Shown: positions 28,001-42,000 of the stretch, piece by piece | Position numbering within the stretch: the first letter of the stretch is position 1 | Layout: the number at the start of each line of letters is the position of its first letter | Assembly: GCA_963662155.1 (NCBI GenBank) | Contig: OY759271.1 | Coordinates: forward strand, 35,091,527 to 35,155,526 | Origin: Lamellibrachia columna | Lineage: Eukaryota; Annelida; Polychaeta; Sabellida; Siboglinidae | Length of the DNA stretch: 64,000 nt | Reading direction: 5' to 3' | Notes under the pieces: generated by a model | The model's database searches: none | What the model saw: only the letters and a program-made list of their open reading frames with translations | What the model was told of the DNA's origin: nothing | Made by a program: the position numbers and the translations under genes

Positions 28001-31000
28001 GAAAGGTCATCCAAGGGAAGGATCCGATAAGGTTTACAGCCTAGTAAATGGCAGCTTGTGAATATTACAAGACTAATTCTGAGAAATTTGCAATAAAAAT
28101 AAATGTAAACATTGAGAATATGCTTATATAATAATGAAGGAAACGCCTGTAACATATTTTTAAAAAAGGGTAATGATATAAAATAGAATTATTGTCCCAG
28201 AAGTTAGAAGATATATAGTCTTCCGGGAGTACTTCACAGTAAGTTAAAGATTTTATGCAATTCTCTGGCATGAGTAGTATTTAAAATCTATACTTCTTGC
28301 TCATACTAAAGTGTACTATAGTTGATTATGAAATAGTTGCCTTTGATAATAACCTGGATGGTGTCCTCCCAGAAGTAGCCCCCCCCGTAGCCTGCCCGAG
28401 GTGGGAGAATTGAGTCCCAGTAAATATCTGACAATAAAATGTTTGTTTATTTCGACAATAATATGATTATAGATTCACTATCTAACAAAATTTATAGCAT
28501 AACAATCTAACCAAATAAAACAATTCATCAAATAATTGTTGTTTGTATTTCTTTTGAAATGTAACGGTAATTGTAGGTTTTCAAAGTGTCCAATGTGAGT
28601 TTAAGTCCCATTTAACTTTCACATGTTGATTGGATAACTCATTACTCAGATTTAAATTAACTGTCACACACAGAGTAAAAAGCTAATTGCTCAGATGTAA
28701 GTGAAAACTATTGTGAGTCGATCAGAATCCACTCTAACTTTCGCACGTTTATTAGCAAGCAAATTGTCCTCACGTTATACTGAATATTGCTATAGTCTGA
28801 TATTACTTTCAACCTTATGCAATTTTTTTTATTTTGTGATGTAAGGCGTTATCAATTATCAACACCAGCATTATGACTGTTTCTTTATTTAAAAAAAACG
28901 AGGCAGAACAATGAATGGAAAAACCTGGAAATCTTTCCAAATTGATAATTAGTCCTACTAACCTCCCATTAGTCCAGGTAGCCCCCCCATTATTCCTGGT
29001 AGACTCCCATTAGTCCTGGTAGCTTGGATGTTTACAAAATTCATACCAGAAGAATCCTTGGTTTTATAAACTTAATCAAGGATAACATTTACTTTAGAGC
29101 ATGTTATCCGCCTAAGCTAAACATAATACAGAGACATTCTAAAATCCTGCACCAAAACAAACACTAAGAATATAAACATTTACCTTATGACTCGACTGAC
29201 TGCCATCCAAACTATAGAGATTCTTCTTGTGTCGGCGGGGCAAGGTTTGATAGTACAGACTGTAGTCAAACCCGTCCTCCATCCTCCAAGGTCTACAGAA
29301 GCAGCTTCTTTCTAACCAGTAACTCTTGCATAAAGTTCTGCTCTGTTCCCCAGAGTACACTTACTGGTGATTAGCAATCTTATCAAATCCTCTCCTGGCC
29401 AATTGCATTCATTTCCTTGGTAAGCACACAATCAGTGCAGTATAGATATCATGATATTTTGGTGACATTTATTACCAGGTCATCAATGGAGCCTTGGAAG
29501 CTGTCTCCTGACCACAGATAGGTGATCAGAAGAAGGCTGATGCAGTGTGCTCTTATCAGTGACCTCTGATAGCTGACTTTGGGTACTCCCTGTTGGGGGT
29601 GGCCAATCCAGCAAGAATCCCCTATCTAGTATTCAAGGAATAATCCCAGTCATTAGTTTCCTCCCAGAGCCTGGTATTCCCTAGAGCCTACCTCTGCATT
29701 GTCCAACCAGACTTGTGTAACCACAGAAGACAGCTTCCTCAATGACTGAATCTGTGGTGCTTCAACACTAGCCCTGCTGTCTGTCAGCTGATGCCTGTCT
29801 GTATGTGTGCAGACCTGGTAAAATACTCTTTGTCTGCAGTGCAGCCAAGAAAAACAAGTCTTTCTGCAGACCCAACAGGGGTTCAGAGGGGTAACTTGGC
29901 ACCTCTGCCAGCATAAACACTGCAAAATGATTGCCTGTAGAAGCCACTCACCTAGGCGGGTGTATCCTTATAGCTGTCCAGTCACTGATATAAAGGTATG
30001 GTCAATCTCTTTGGCAGAAAAACGCAACCTGTCATTCATCGAAAGCAAACGGACTATGTCCAATCAACGGTTTTCTGTGGAAAACTGACTCCCCGCGAAA
30101 CTGGATGCACTGTCACGTAAATTATTTATCAGGTGTTAACTGCAGTGAATCATACAGCGTATCAATGCAGCTGCAGAATTCAGCTTTGCCACTTATCGTT
30201 ATCCTAAGCAAAACTTCTGTGTCTCCCAGTTTGAAGATCCTCTCAATCTTTATGAGTCATCTGGGAAAAATAACTTTCTTGGTCTGAACCAACAACAAGA
30301 TCCACAAACAACCATCGCAATCAGTCTTGTGAAATGTTTCAAGTATGGTCACGGTGTGGTTCTTTGAGAGTATTATCCGAGTATGTTTACGGTGTTGATG
30401 CCACGCTCGAGGCACACTGCAGAGAAGCCCAAAAACTATAACTTAGATGTCTTATATGTCTCAGTGTTGTGTCGGTCCATCCACAGCTGCATCTATCTGG
30501 ACTAGCAGGCTACAGGCATTCCATGATCGGCCTGCATATTCACATCCAGGCTGACTTCTGCACTGGTGCGGATAAACTCTGAGTTATTCACATGGATAAC
30601 TACCTGCAATTATTGCATCTGGATGAGCGAATTCCAAAGCTGTTTATTTACTTCTTCAGCCACCCACTGTTCTTACGAAAGCTACTGAAATGCAATCAAC
30701 TCAAGGAAGCCATCAAATATGCCATAAACACAACAAGTATTGTTGATACCGATCCAACTTCGTAGGTATTACTACAAATTTATCCAATATCAACAATGAT
30801 TTCCTGTGTGTTCCTGGGTCCACAGTTGAAGCCTTCAACAATGCTGGGTTGGGACACAACCACCAATAGCAGCTCTCCCAGTGTAATGACACTTAATGGG
30901 ATCCCCAGATGTGTTTAACCAGCAGACTACATCAGCAGCAATCAACAGCAGACCTGTCTATCTCAGTCCCTCCTCATTCCCACAAGGCTTGGCTGCTTCC

Positions 31001-32981
31001 CAGAAAGTCAACAGTGTATGATGATGCTTCACAAAAGAAGATCTGGTTTCTGCCAGCTGGTACATGTATCGTCATAAGTCTGTCATGGCAAGGTGGTTAC
31101 TGAAACCACAGACATTGGTAATGCTTTCTCCTGTTCACAACTTTGGTGACATCAAAACACCTCTTGAGAGTTCCTCCTCTTTGCAATAAGCAACCTCCCC
31201 AGTAGTGTGATTTCCAAGGTTCTTAATGTGAAATCCCAGATGGCCTTAAATCCCAACCCTGATAAGCATTGGCTTCTGATGGCTGTCAACACACCTAGTA
31301 AGTGGCAGACTTGGAGGATTGCCCATTGCTCAGTATGTGGGTGATGCTGTCAAACTCAATCCTGATGTAGACAAACTTATTCTGCAACATTGCAACTTGG
31401 TAAATATGTGCAGAGGTCAATGTCTGTCCCCTATATCCTGTCCCTGTTTGTATGTCATAACATTGTTCTTGGTCTGGCCTTACATAGACGCGTCTTCTAT
31501 AATAGACACTCATCCGTGTACAGGTCAGATAAATGTACTGAGTTGTGTACAATCAATCCTGTCCTTGGTAAAATGACAACTTTCTCCTTCCTCTAAGGTG
31601 TTGGCACACACTAACATTTGTGGAGTTCAGATCTCCACAAGAAACAGCCACACAACCCATGGACGACAGGAACAGTCGTTGTTCAGCTCCAACATTAATG
31701 GCAGCAGTACATCTTCTGAACTTAGCTATAAACCATCAGATTTATTTGGGCTGAACCAAACAATCCACGAAATACTTCTCTAATCCAGGTTCTCTTGTAA
31801 AGCAGTCAAAGAATCACACTGTGATGAGTACAATCAACTATATTGCTGATTTTACTGCTGCTCTATGCAATCACAACTTGCTTCTTCTGCTATTGGACCT
31901 TTATCTGTATCTCAAGTGTCCAGATGTCAACCCGAAATAGGCAGACTGTCCACAGAGGAAGTGAGAGAACAGTTTTAGTTTGGCATCTGCCATAAATCCA
32001 GTAAGTGCATCCTCTGAGCTGAGTTGTAAACAAGACAGCTCAAACATCCAAATATATCCTGTGAACATCAGTACAGCCAAGCACAACCAGTAGGTCCTGG
32101 AAACACATCCACTGTAGCTTGTCCTAGAATGAACAGCCAGTGATAGCAGCAGCAGTAGTAGCAATCATTAGCAGATAAGAGTTCTGGACAGTGACAACAG
32201 TAGAGCAGTAGTCTTCAACAGACACAGGTCATGAAAACATACATCCCAGACATCCAGCGGTAGTGGAATCTGGCCTTAGCAAAACACACATTCACTCAAC
32301 TAATGGCATTGCCTATCAAGATCCCAGGTGTCAATCAAACCACTGAGTCTAGATTGGGCTAATTCCAGAGGCCTGATGCATGGAGATAGATAGATTCAGC
32401 AGTACATTGCTCCAATATGCATTTTATCACCATTCCATAAACGAAAACTAAACCATGGTGACTTAGTCTATCGTCACCTGTACTCGGGGAATAAAAATAT
32501 ATAAAATCATCTCTGGTCATCTGTTTAATGCTCACATGTAGCAATTAAAGTATACACAACATTAATTTGCTCACTGAAATCAATGGAATGTTTTAATTCT
32601 AGCAGAACATTTTTTTAATTTATTTTATATTGTACAAATAAAAATCTGCTACAATGTCATGATTGCAAAACACGTGTCCACTCTACAGAGAGGAGCTGAC
32701 CTTTTGAAGCTGAACTTTATAAATGCCCTAATCTCATTCACTGCCTACCCTTGGTACACCCATTACACTATCCAGTTCTGCCATAAATCTGCTGTTAATT
32801 ATCCTACTTGTCTACCACGCCTAACTCAGAACATTGTCTATGTCAGGTTAGTTAATATTATATTATTATATAAATTTTATTAATTCCATCTACCGGTAGT
32901 CAACAAGAGCATTACTTGTTAAGCGCCGCTATTGTTTAAACTTTGTAACCGTCTCCTTTAGGAGGTATCCTATAACTGATC

Positions 32982-33019
<38 letters not shown>

Positions 33020-36000
33020 ATTCAAATAAATGTACATTTTAATGTTGTGCTATAAAGTTTGGTGTACATCAGCTAATATGTTTAGCTATTTGATGGTTAA
33101 TAAAATATTTTATTATCAATTAACACATTTTTTTTTATTTTTCGTCTGTTAAAATTTGCCCGAAAGAGTTTATGGTAAGCTAAAAACATAAAATAAGCAC
33201 ATTTTTCCATGGGAAATCAACGTTAATTTTCATAAATGTCAATTCACCACGTCTCAATACCCATGTCATGTTGTGTGCAGTTCTTTGTAAGTGAACGGAC
33301 ACATGGAGTTGAAGGTATGCAAGCTTAACCGTAGCTAACCCCATCTCCAGCTAACCCCATCCCTAGCTAACCCCATCTCTAGCTAACCCCATCTCTAGCT
33401 AACCCCTTCCCTAGCAAACCCTAACTACGAAGTGGTTTGCAGAAGATATAACCATTCCCAAAGGCACATGTTGATAGGAAAAGGTAGACAGCAGTAACGA
33501 TCACGAATAGCATGGTACAGACCGGATGCCAAAATGGAAATTTGCTCAAAATTATGGAGTATGGCACCAGTTTGTGAGGGAGCAGGTAGCTATTTTGCAA
33601 CAGAATAGTCATTGGTGATATTTGTTATGTGGCCCAGTGCATTGGTAATATTGTGTACCAAATTTGGACAGAATAGTTGTATGTTGGTTGTGTCACAGCC
33701 ACTGGAAACATCGCGTAGATCAGCATTTTCAAATGTGGCCGCAACAGGTATCTGGTCATGTGACACCCCATTATGGTGGCATATCCAAATCAAACAGTAC
33801 GCCATGTACCATATCAAGTAGATAAATTTAACAAGTCTGACACATTGGAATTCACTAAAAATCCTGTTAAATGTGACAAATTGTCACTTTTCGGACAAAG
33901 TTGCGCCATATTTGGTTAAAAATCAAGCAATTATATGAATATTAATTTGAAAATAAGTAGTTGGTATATTTAAAGAGACAGTAAGTAGGTTTCATTGGTT
34001 TGGAATGCTCTAGAAATCTAGTGTATATGGTCTACGATTTATCAAGTGTCAAAATTGACCTATAATTAAATTATGTGACTGGTTTTCAGCTAATATTATG
34101 GGCAGGGCATTGTTTTGATTTGGTTGTGAAACAAATAATAATGACGTGACAAGCAGGAGTGTTCCATAATGGGTTTACATATACATTGTGCCGCAACTTG
34201 ATATAGAATTGGACACTTTCACAGAAAAAAGCTTCCCTATTTGGGATCATGCCTCAGTTAGACTTCCTGGTGTGTTACAGATGAATGTAGGGCACAGTAA
34301 TTTTAGATGTGTAATTTTTTTTAAATTGTATCATCTGACATAACTGCATTTGAGCAGACACATTTTTAGATGATTTCAATAGGTGGAAGGATTTTTGGTA
34401 ATTTTTTCGCCACAAGGCACGTGTGCATAGTAATTTATACAGAAATTGGTAACAATTTACGGGTATGGCATATTCAGCCATTTTAAAAGGGTTATAAATA
34501 TGTGATTTTGACAAAACTCGACCAACATGTCAATGAGATGATGACAATGGCAGGAAAGAAGTTTCAGAATTTTTGATGGTCCTGTTTTCTTATAATCGTG
34601 CAAAACGTTAACATGATCACCAATGGGAATCGTAACAGTAGGCTGAACCCATATAGGAGAGGTGAACATGATATTCTCCCTGAGAGCATAGAACAAATAC
34701 GATGAAGAAATTCTGTAAGCTTGATGTACATTCTCTTGAAACAAATGTCTCCCAATCTTCAAAACCAAAAAAAAAAAACCCACTATTACGAGTCCCCTTG
34801 TAAATTACAAATACCTATCAACATACTTGCAACAATACATATAAAAACAGATGCAGTGAATAAATGTTATGGTTGCTTACGATTACGGTTCAGCCATTTG
34901 TCCATCCAGCCCACGTGGCTTACACAAAATAATGACAGTGCATCCAAATGTAGAAGAAACACACATCTATGTATATATTGGCTGCAGCAGCAATCCTAAC
35001 AGACATAATACTGTGGATTTAAAAAAGCATCAGGCAGCTCTGGGAAGCAGTCAATAACTCCACCTGTGACATCCTCAGATGGACGTATTAAGCAGGCTAA
35101 TACAGATATGGTGTGTACACTGCAAAATGTGACTAAATTAAATGTGCCATTAAAAGAACAAGTCTTAGTTTTCACCTGACATTTTCAAGAATGCATGTCA
35201 TATTGAACCATTTTGACAATAATATAGCACTGGTGATATCTAAGCGTTCAAATCTAAATTTATCAGTTTCATACAATATAGATTATTACTAATGACACGC
35301 ATTTTGTAATTTTGTTGTGAAAATTGAGGAACTGTTTGAAAAAATTTCACAATAAATTCAGCCTTTCAAAGTCAAACTGATTAAAATTCATTATAATGGA
35401 AATCTGACAGTTAAAAATGCTACAACTCCTACAAGTTGTTTGGAGTAATGATTAGATACATTGTGTCTAATTAAATGTAATATTTGCAATCAAGAACTTC
35501 CATGCTACACATGGAAATTGATGGAGCAATTCATTAAGAAATGGTCATTAAGAAATGGTTACCTTTCCATATTTTAGATTGCATGATACACATGAATAGG
35601 ATGAACAACATGCAATCATTAACATAATATATCCTGTATATAGCAACATATAATCTGAATCACAATAATGTTCAATGAAACTTCTCCAGAAAATCTATCC
35701 TCAATGCTTCTGTCCTTTGTTTCCTGCCATCTTTATTTCAGCCCATGTTAAACAGAACCCAGCTAGGTGTGGGCCTTATTGAATGTGTGAAATGCCAAAG
35801 AATGTTTCATTTATCTTCACCACAGTAATTATCCACTCTGGCTGAGCCGAGAAAAATGGGAATACTAAAAGTCCTTCACTTCCGTGTTTCATGTTCCCAT
35901 ACGAAAGGTATGAGGAAACTGTTTCTGCACACACTAACCAGAAAAGAATGTATTGATCCTATCAAGATTGATATCAAATCCTATGGGTGTTAGGAGGGCA

Positions 36001-39000
36001 AGTTAAGGCATACACATAGGAGAACTTAATATATGCACTGCTTTATAGATTGCCTTCACCATGGTTACTAAGCAGAAGGGCAGAGGAAGATTTAATAAAA
36101 ACACACCACCAGTGCTGCCACCTGATGCATACAATTTAGTCAACTAAACATCCGTCAGCGAAGGCCAAAGTACAGAATCCTCCCATGTGGTGCAATGCAG
36201 AGAATTTAATCATACTTTCTACAACTCAATTTGACAGCCCAGGCATCAACAGCTTAGATGTCATTTATCAGGAAATGACAGTGTCAAATCAAAGCCGCTT
36301 GGGAGCCGCAGTATAACTACATTGATTTGTGTCTGTCATGTAAATACTATTATTGAAATGGTTTATTATTTCAATTGATTTATTTAGATCACTTGCCATC
36401 AGTGAGTTGCACTCATTTAATTCTCCATGTGGTTGTTTTCATAGCATTGGCCACTGACATAGATCAGCTGATGTGGCAAGGTCACTAACTGGGAAATACT
36501 AAATGATACAAGCTGCCATTTTCCTCAGTCTGGGACACAATACCATCAGTCAAGGCACTAGTACTTGATCACAAAATATACAAATTGTTGAAGTAATTTT
36601 CTTTATTACAAATATTGGGATGTTGGTGAATGCATCCGTAGTTTGGTGAACGTGTCTGACACATCATTAACGGTACATCTGATTGTTTTATCATAAAATC
36701 ATGTTAAACTATATCTATTCTAACATCCTGACTGCTCAAATATTGTATATTTTACATACATATATATTATTTTATTGTTCTACCTCTACTTTATATTTAA
36801 TCTACATTTCTGTGAAACAAAATTTATATGTAAATACTTACTTTAAATATACGCTATATAAAGAACCAGTATTATTACACTCAAAGACCACTAAGCTTTA
36901 AAAAAATATTTTTGGGCCTAATTTCAATTGTCAACATTTCTAATAACATTGTCATGTATACTCTTGATGTCACCTGAAGGTCACCTTGATGTCACCTGAA
37001 GACAATTAAAACTCCCTTGTCAACTGATTTACCCTATTGCAGCTTGAAATGGTAATCAATTTCTTGGGTTGATTATGAGAAATATAACATATTTGGAAAA
37101 AACAGCTAATTTATCAAATTACAGCTTCAAATGGTAATCAATTTCTTGGGTTGATTAGGAGAAATATAACATACAAGGAAAAATAGCTAATTATACCTTT
37201 GTATAAAGCAATACTTCGGCATTAGACATTTATAATATTGCATACAAGCCTGGAGACCATATCGCAAGAAGGATATAGGTATGCTTGAATGAAAACAGAG
37301 GAGAGTAACTAATATTACTCCAGAACTGAGACACCTTAGTTATGAAGAACACCAAATTTCTAAGATATTGAAAATATTTATAGAAATATTTTTTCCCTAC
37401 ATAAGAAAGATAGTAAAACCAGAGGACACAAAGTAACATTAGTGAAGGTTCAGTGTAGATTTGATATTAGAAAGTACTCGTTCTCACAGGGGCCAACAAT
37501 TAATGGAACAAATTATCTACAGATTGTATAAATGCTAGCAGCATGAATGTTTTAAAACAAAATTAACAACTGTCTCAGAAGGGCGGGTTACACATTGATT
37601 AAAAACTGTTGGACTCTCGATAAGCCAATGGCTTCCTTGTCCACTTGCCGTCTTGGCCTTGGATGGCAATCTTGTTAAATTTCTAATAGAGATATTATAA
37701 TTTACAGAATAATATTTCTAGGCTGCACACTAGACTTGTATATTAAAATGACTAGGGTGTATCTTGGCATATAGATGTCAACAATTGTGGAGTAGTTTCA
37801 TAAAGCAACAACTCTAACACTATGCTATGTGGTTTACACATATGTAGGTAATCAGTAATTTTTTAACGGACACCTTGGCCCTAGACAGTTGGACACCAGA
37901 CAGTTTCGAAATAGGTTATTTGGGCAATCGGACATTTTGTATGTATGTAGCTGGTTGGCAGGCGAGTCATTAACTCTGATACTTGTAAATGTAATAAAAC
38001 CTGACCAGGAAGAAAGTACTTGACCTCAACATTTTATTAAGAGCATGTGTGCATTACAGACGTGAAGTGGAACATGTGTGTTTCGCTTATTATAATGTTC
38101 AATAAGCTCAGTGACCTCAATTGCAAGCACAATTTTTTCCGGATCAGTAAAAATTTATTTTGTAGTTCATCCGATGACTTCACTAAAACTAAATAAAAAA
38201 TTTGCACAAATGAGCTAACATGTCATAGTGGATACTAGATAGGCTCGATTTTTGCATGAACTTTAGATGCAATTTTTTTTTAAATTTAAACTGTATGTAA
38301 GGTATTATTTTGTGTTAGTCTATTGGTCTGCCTGTACCCTCAGCATGTTGAAGAAGTACTTAGTCTGAAACAAGATGAGGGAATAATTGATTTGAGGAGG
38401 AACCTTTAACATGCCACAGTGAGACTGTTCTTACCTCATAGTGGACTGCCTTGACCAACCAGTCCTGCAGGAAGGTCCTCGTGTCCTGGGGGACCTGCTC
38501 TAGCACCTTGTTCTTGTCATGTAGACTCTGTAACGTGTCCTTGAGCTCACTGATCAAGTCCACCACACTGCGGCCACAGTGAGATGGTTCTGGTGACAGG
38601 CCTGGTGAGAGGCTTGGTGACCGAAAGTCGACTTCCGTGACGCCATTCTGGTGAGGCGGGGAGGTGGGAGGCTCATACTTAGTGGTAGTACCTGCACATG
38701 GAAGAATAGTTTTATAAGCAGTGTTGTCATTATTAATGGGTCATATGAAAATTTCTTGTAGGGTGCGGTGGTGCGGTGGTGCAGTGGCATGATGGCGTGG
38801 TGGCGCGATGGTGCAGTGGCATGATGGTGAGGTGATGCAGTGGCATGATGGTGTGGTGGTACAGTGGTGTGGTTGCATGGTAGTGCGGTGGCATGGTGGT
38901 GTGGTGGTTGGATCATCGGACTCTCAACTGAGAGGATACAAATCCTCTTGCTGCCATTTCAGTAATTGCAGCTTGGCTGAATGCTTCCCAAAGAAGTCAC

Positions 39001-42000
39001 GTTGGCTTTGGAATGAACATGTCTGCCAGGAGGTGAAGCGTACAGCACTTTGAATAGTCCGAAGGACTGGATACAGCGCTATAGAACGTACCTTTTAGAA
39101 TGCATTGTTTGGACAGAAAAATCGTAAACTCTATTTTCTGTGCCACAGCAGTTAAACCCTGCCCAGATTGTGAGGTTGAATAAACATATCAGGGACTATG
39201 GACATTCCAACTACCCCCAGTAGTGCCTGGGTAAACCGTTATTTTTTGCCGAAATATATAAAAATTAATATAATTAAAAACACAATGGTTATTAACTTGA
39301 ACAGCTCATGTGCAGATATATACATCATAGCAGCTTCCTGTAAAAAAAGTTGCACGATTTTGGCAGTATATCCTGTACACTCACGTCTACTAACTGCATG
39401 GTTAAATCTGGCATTTGATGAACTTAGCATCCAGGTAGTGAGTGTGTGACGACACATGATTGATCATATGTATGACTGATCACACATGCATGATGCACAG
39501 TTCAGTAGAGACATTTGCTCATATGACATTTGCCAAACATTTTTCATATTGTGGAGAATAGCTTAGTAAATTGGTAACTTCACTGAAAGGTAAGATGACT
39601 GCAGATCGAGTTTCACCAAGACAATACAAACATTGTACACTGTTTCAATATGTGACCACAATCTATTAAAACATACATACCTCCATTTGTACTCAAATGC
39701 CAATTTTAACTTTTTCAATTAGACCAAATGTTGAGTGAACAAATGCCCTACAACCAGGCCTAGACATAACCCAATGTCTATGTCGGGCAACGCTGTCTGC
39801 AGACATCTTATCTCGCCACAAGTCAGCTTTTTCAGGTCCATTATTAAAGAGAGGGGGACAGGGGAGAAAGAGAGCATTTTGGTGGCTTTCCCCTCTCTTC
39901 CCCCTCCAATTCCTTTCTCCCCTTATATCTTCCCCCTCTTGCATAACCACTATCTTTACCCCAGTCCCCTTCTCTGCTCCTTTCTCTCATTTCACTCTCC
40001 CTCCTCTCTATCTCTCTCATCTCCCCTCTCCATATCTCCATCTCTCCTCTCTCTTTCCATATCTCCCCATCTTCTCCCCTTCTCATTCCTCTCCTCCTAC
40101 CATCCCTCTCTCTCCTTTCTCTCTTACTCTTTCTCCTGTCTCTGCCCCTCTCCACTCTCTTACGTGATCTCTTCCTTTTTTCTTTCTCTCCCTTTTCTCT
40201 ACTCCCTTGTCTCTCCTTTACTCTCGCTCCCCTGCCTTCCCCCATATCCTCCCTCTCCAATCAATATTCCTGCTGTCTTTCAGAGATGTCCTCTCACTGC
40301 CTCTTCCAGCCTATCAACTATACAAAGTCTGTTTTAGACACATGAGCCTCATATGTTTCATATACTTTTGTCTTTAGTGCACAGGTTTTGAGTTATGCTT
40401 TTGTGCATCAGTAAAATCTCATTGAAATTTCAAAATAAACCATTTCTTATTAAAGATGGCATTTTGATATATAATTTTGCTCTTAAATGTAACCTACTGA
40501 TCTTTCTTATAAATTTCTTTGAAAAAAAAAAATTGTAAACTACCTACTGGTAGACAAAAGTCATTTTACAAAAAGCATGCTCAGTAACACATTTTCCCAG
40601 CATGTCTATGATGCTGACTCTAGCTAAATATATCTGCGTTAGGCATTCTCTTTGTTCGGTTTCTGTGATGTTCCTAGAAAAAGTAACCACTGTCCAAGTG
40701 CACACACTGTGACATACCTTTTTTACCTTCCAAGCTCCTGAAATGTGCTAAAGCAGCAGAGTACATTGTGGTCATCTCAGCAAACAACTATTGTTCCATC
40801 TATTATCTCCACCTGTCGCAAATGGTCTCATTCCATCTGTCCTGCAGTAACACTCATGGCTTTACCCCAGTTTCGTCTTAACACACCTGGTACAGTGCAT
40901 TACCACGGCAACCGTGAAAATGGTGCCAGAATGTGGCCAGTACATGCTGGGAATTGCCTAGAGCCAGTGTACCGGTAATGAACCACCAGGGCCAACCGCT
41001 CACTCCCTACTTCCCAAACACAAACACGGGAGGCGGCTGGGATAGTTAGTTAGCCACGTGTAGGGCACATACCAGCACCTGCATGGAGGGCAGTGCACAT
41101 AATCCACCTGGGTTAAGTCAATACCACTATGTTTACAAAGAGGGCTGGTGTGTTGACCAACTCAAAGATGCTGCACTATTGTGAAGCATAATAACTACTA
41201 TGTTACTGGCAGTACAAAGTTCACCAAGAAAAGTGAAAAAGTGAAATGTTGTTAAGAGAAGGCTACATTTCAAAATGAATGACAAGAAAGTAATTTTACT
41301 CATTTGTTTCAATGAATTTGTTTTACATTCTTTTGCTCAACAAACGTTTCACATGTAATATTTAAGTAACTTCATTAGCAAGGCTGACAGCATTGTTCAG
41401 TTCTAAAACTGATGTTAATGGTGACAATAATGATATATCATGTCACACGAGCAAGTAATCAAGATTCACAAGTTTTAAATAATTGCTCCTTTTGTAGATT
41501 CACATGTGTCAACAAAGCATTTTTATCTAAAAAACAAAAACAATGTGATTTCCATTGTTCAAAAGATACTAAAATACGCATGATAAAACTAGAAAATGTC
41601 TATATAATATTATTACTTTACATGAAAAGTTGTTTTATGTTTATCATTATATTATGTTTCATCCTGCATCAAACTGTTCCAGACCATGTATTTTTTCCTG
41701 GTTATGGTGCATCCAATAACTTCTTCTTGGTCATTGAATCTTCTGATTTTCCGTTCCCATAAAAGGCAAATCCTGCTTCAATTCTGTTACAGAAAAAAGT
41801 AAATTCCATTTCAAATGAAAAATTTCTATTTCAAAAAGACAAATCCTATTTTAAATGCTTTTCAAAAAAGGCAAGTTTCTTTTCACAAAATGTACATCTT
41901 GTTTCAAAAGTATTGTTACTATGAGAATGTTTCAAAAAGGGAATTGGCTTTACCATGTAATTTACACCCCAAACACATTAATTTCATGTTTCGCCCATGA

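Larger units (their letters stand above)
26042..38434 (-). other. liprin-beta intron 2 (about 12.4 kb) with a candidate internal first exon
   Basis: Contains the possible alternative first exon at 29282..29184, two copies of a TTTTGGCA-type dispersed repeat (27303..27726 and 37690..38120), a CTTCCTTGTCCACTTGCC-type repeat (37560..37682), an 82-bp tandem duplication (37041..37190), a 16-bp AGCTAACCCCATCTCT minisatellite (33333..33426) and a (TA)n run (32985..33014). The 30.0-32.3 kb part is less AT-rich and has several short ORFs on both strands, but none resembles a known protein. Confidence 0.7.

Noticed and set aside
30100..32300. Gene in the less AT-rich part of intron 2
   Set aside because: Several short frames exist on both strands, but none has splice sites, length or motifs that set it apart from chance.
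39735..40337. 200-codon frame rich in Ser, Leu and Pro, and its Arg/Glu-rich antisense frame
   Set aside because: Both come from the polypyrimidine tract; composition alone explains the lack of stops.
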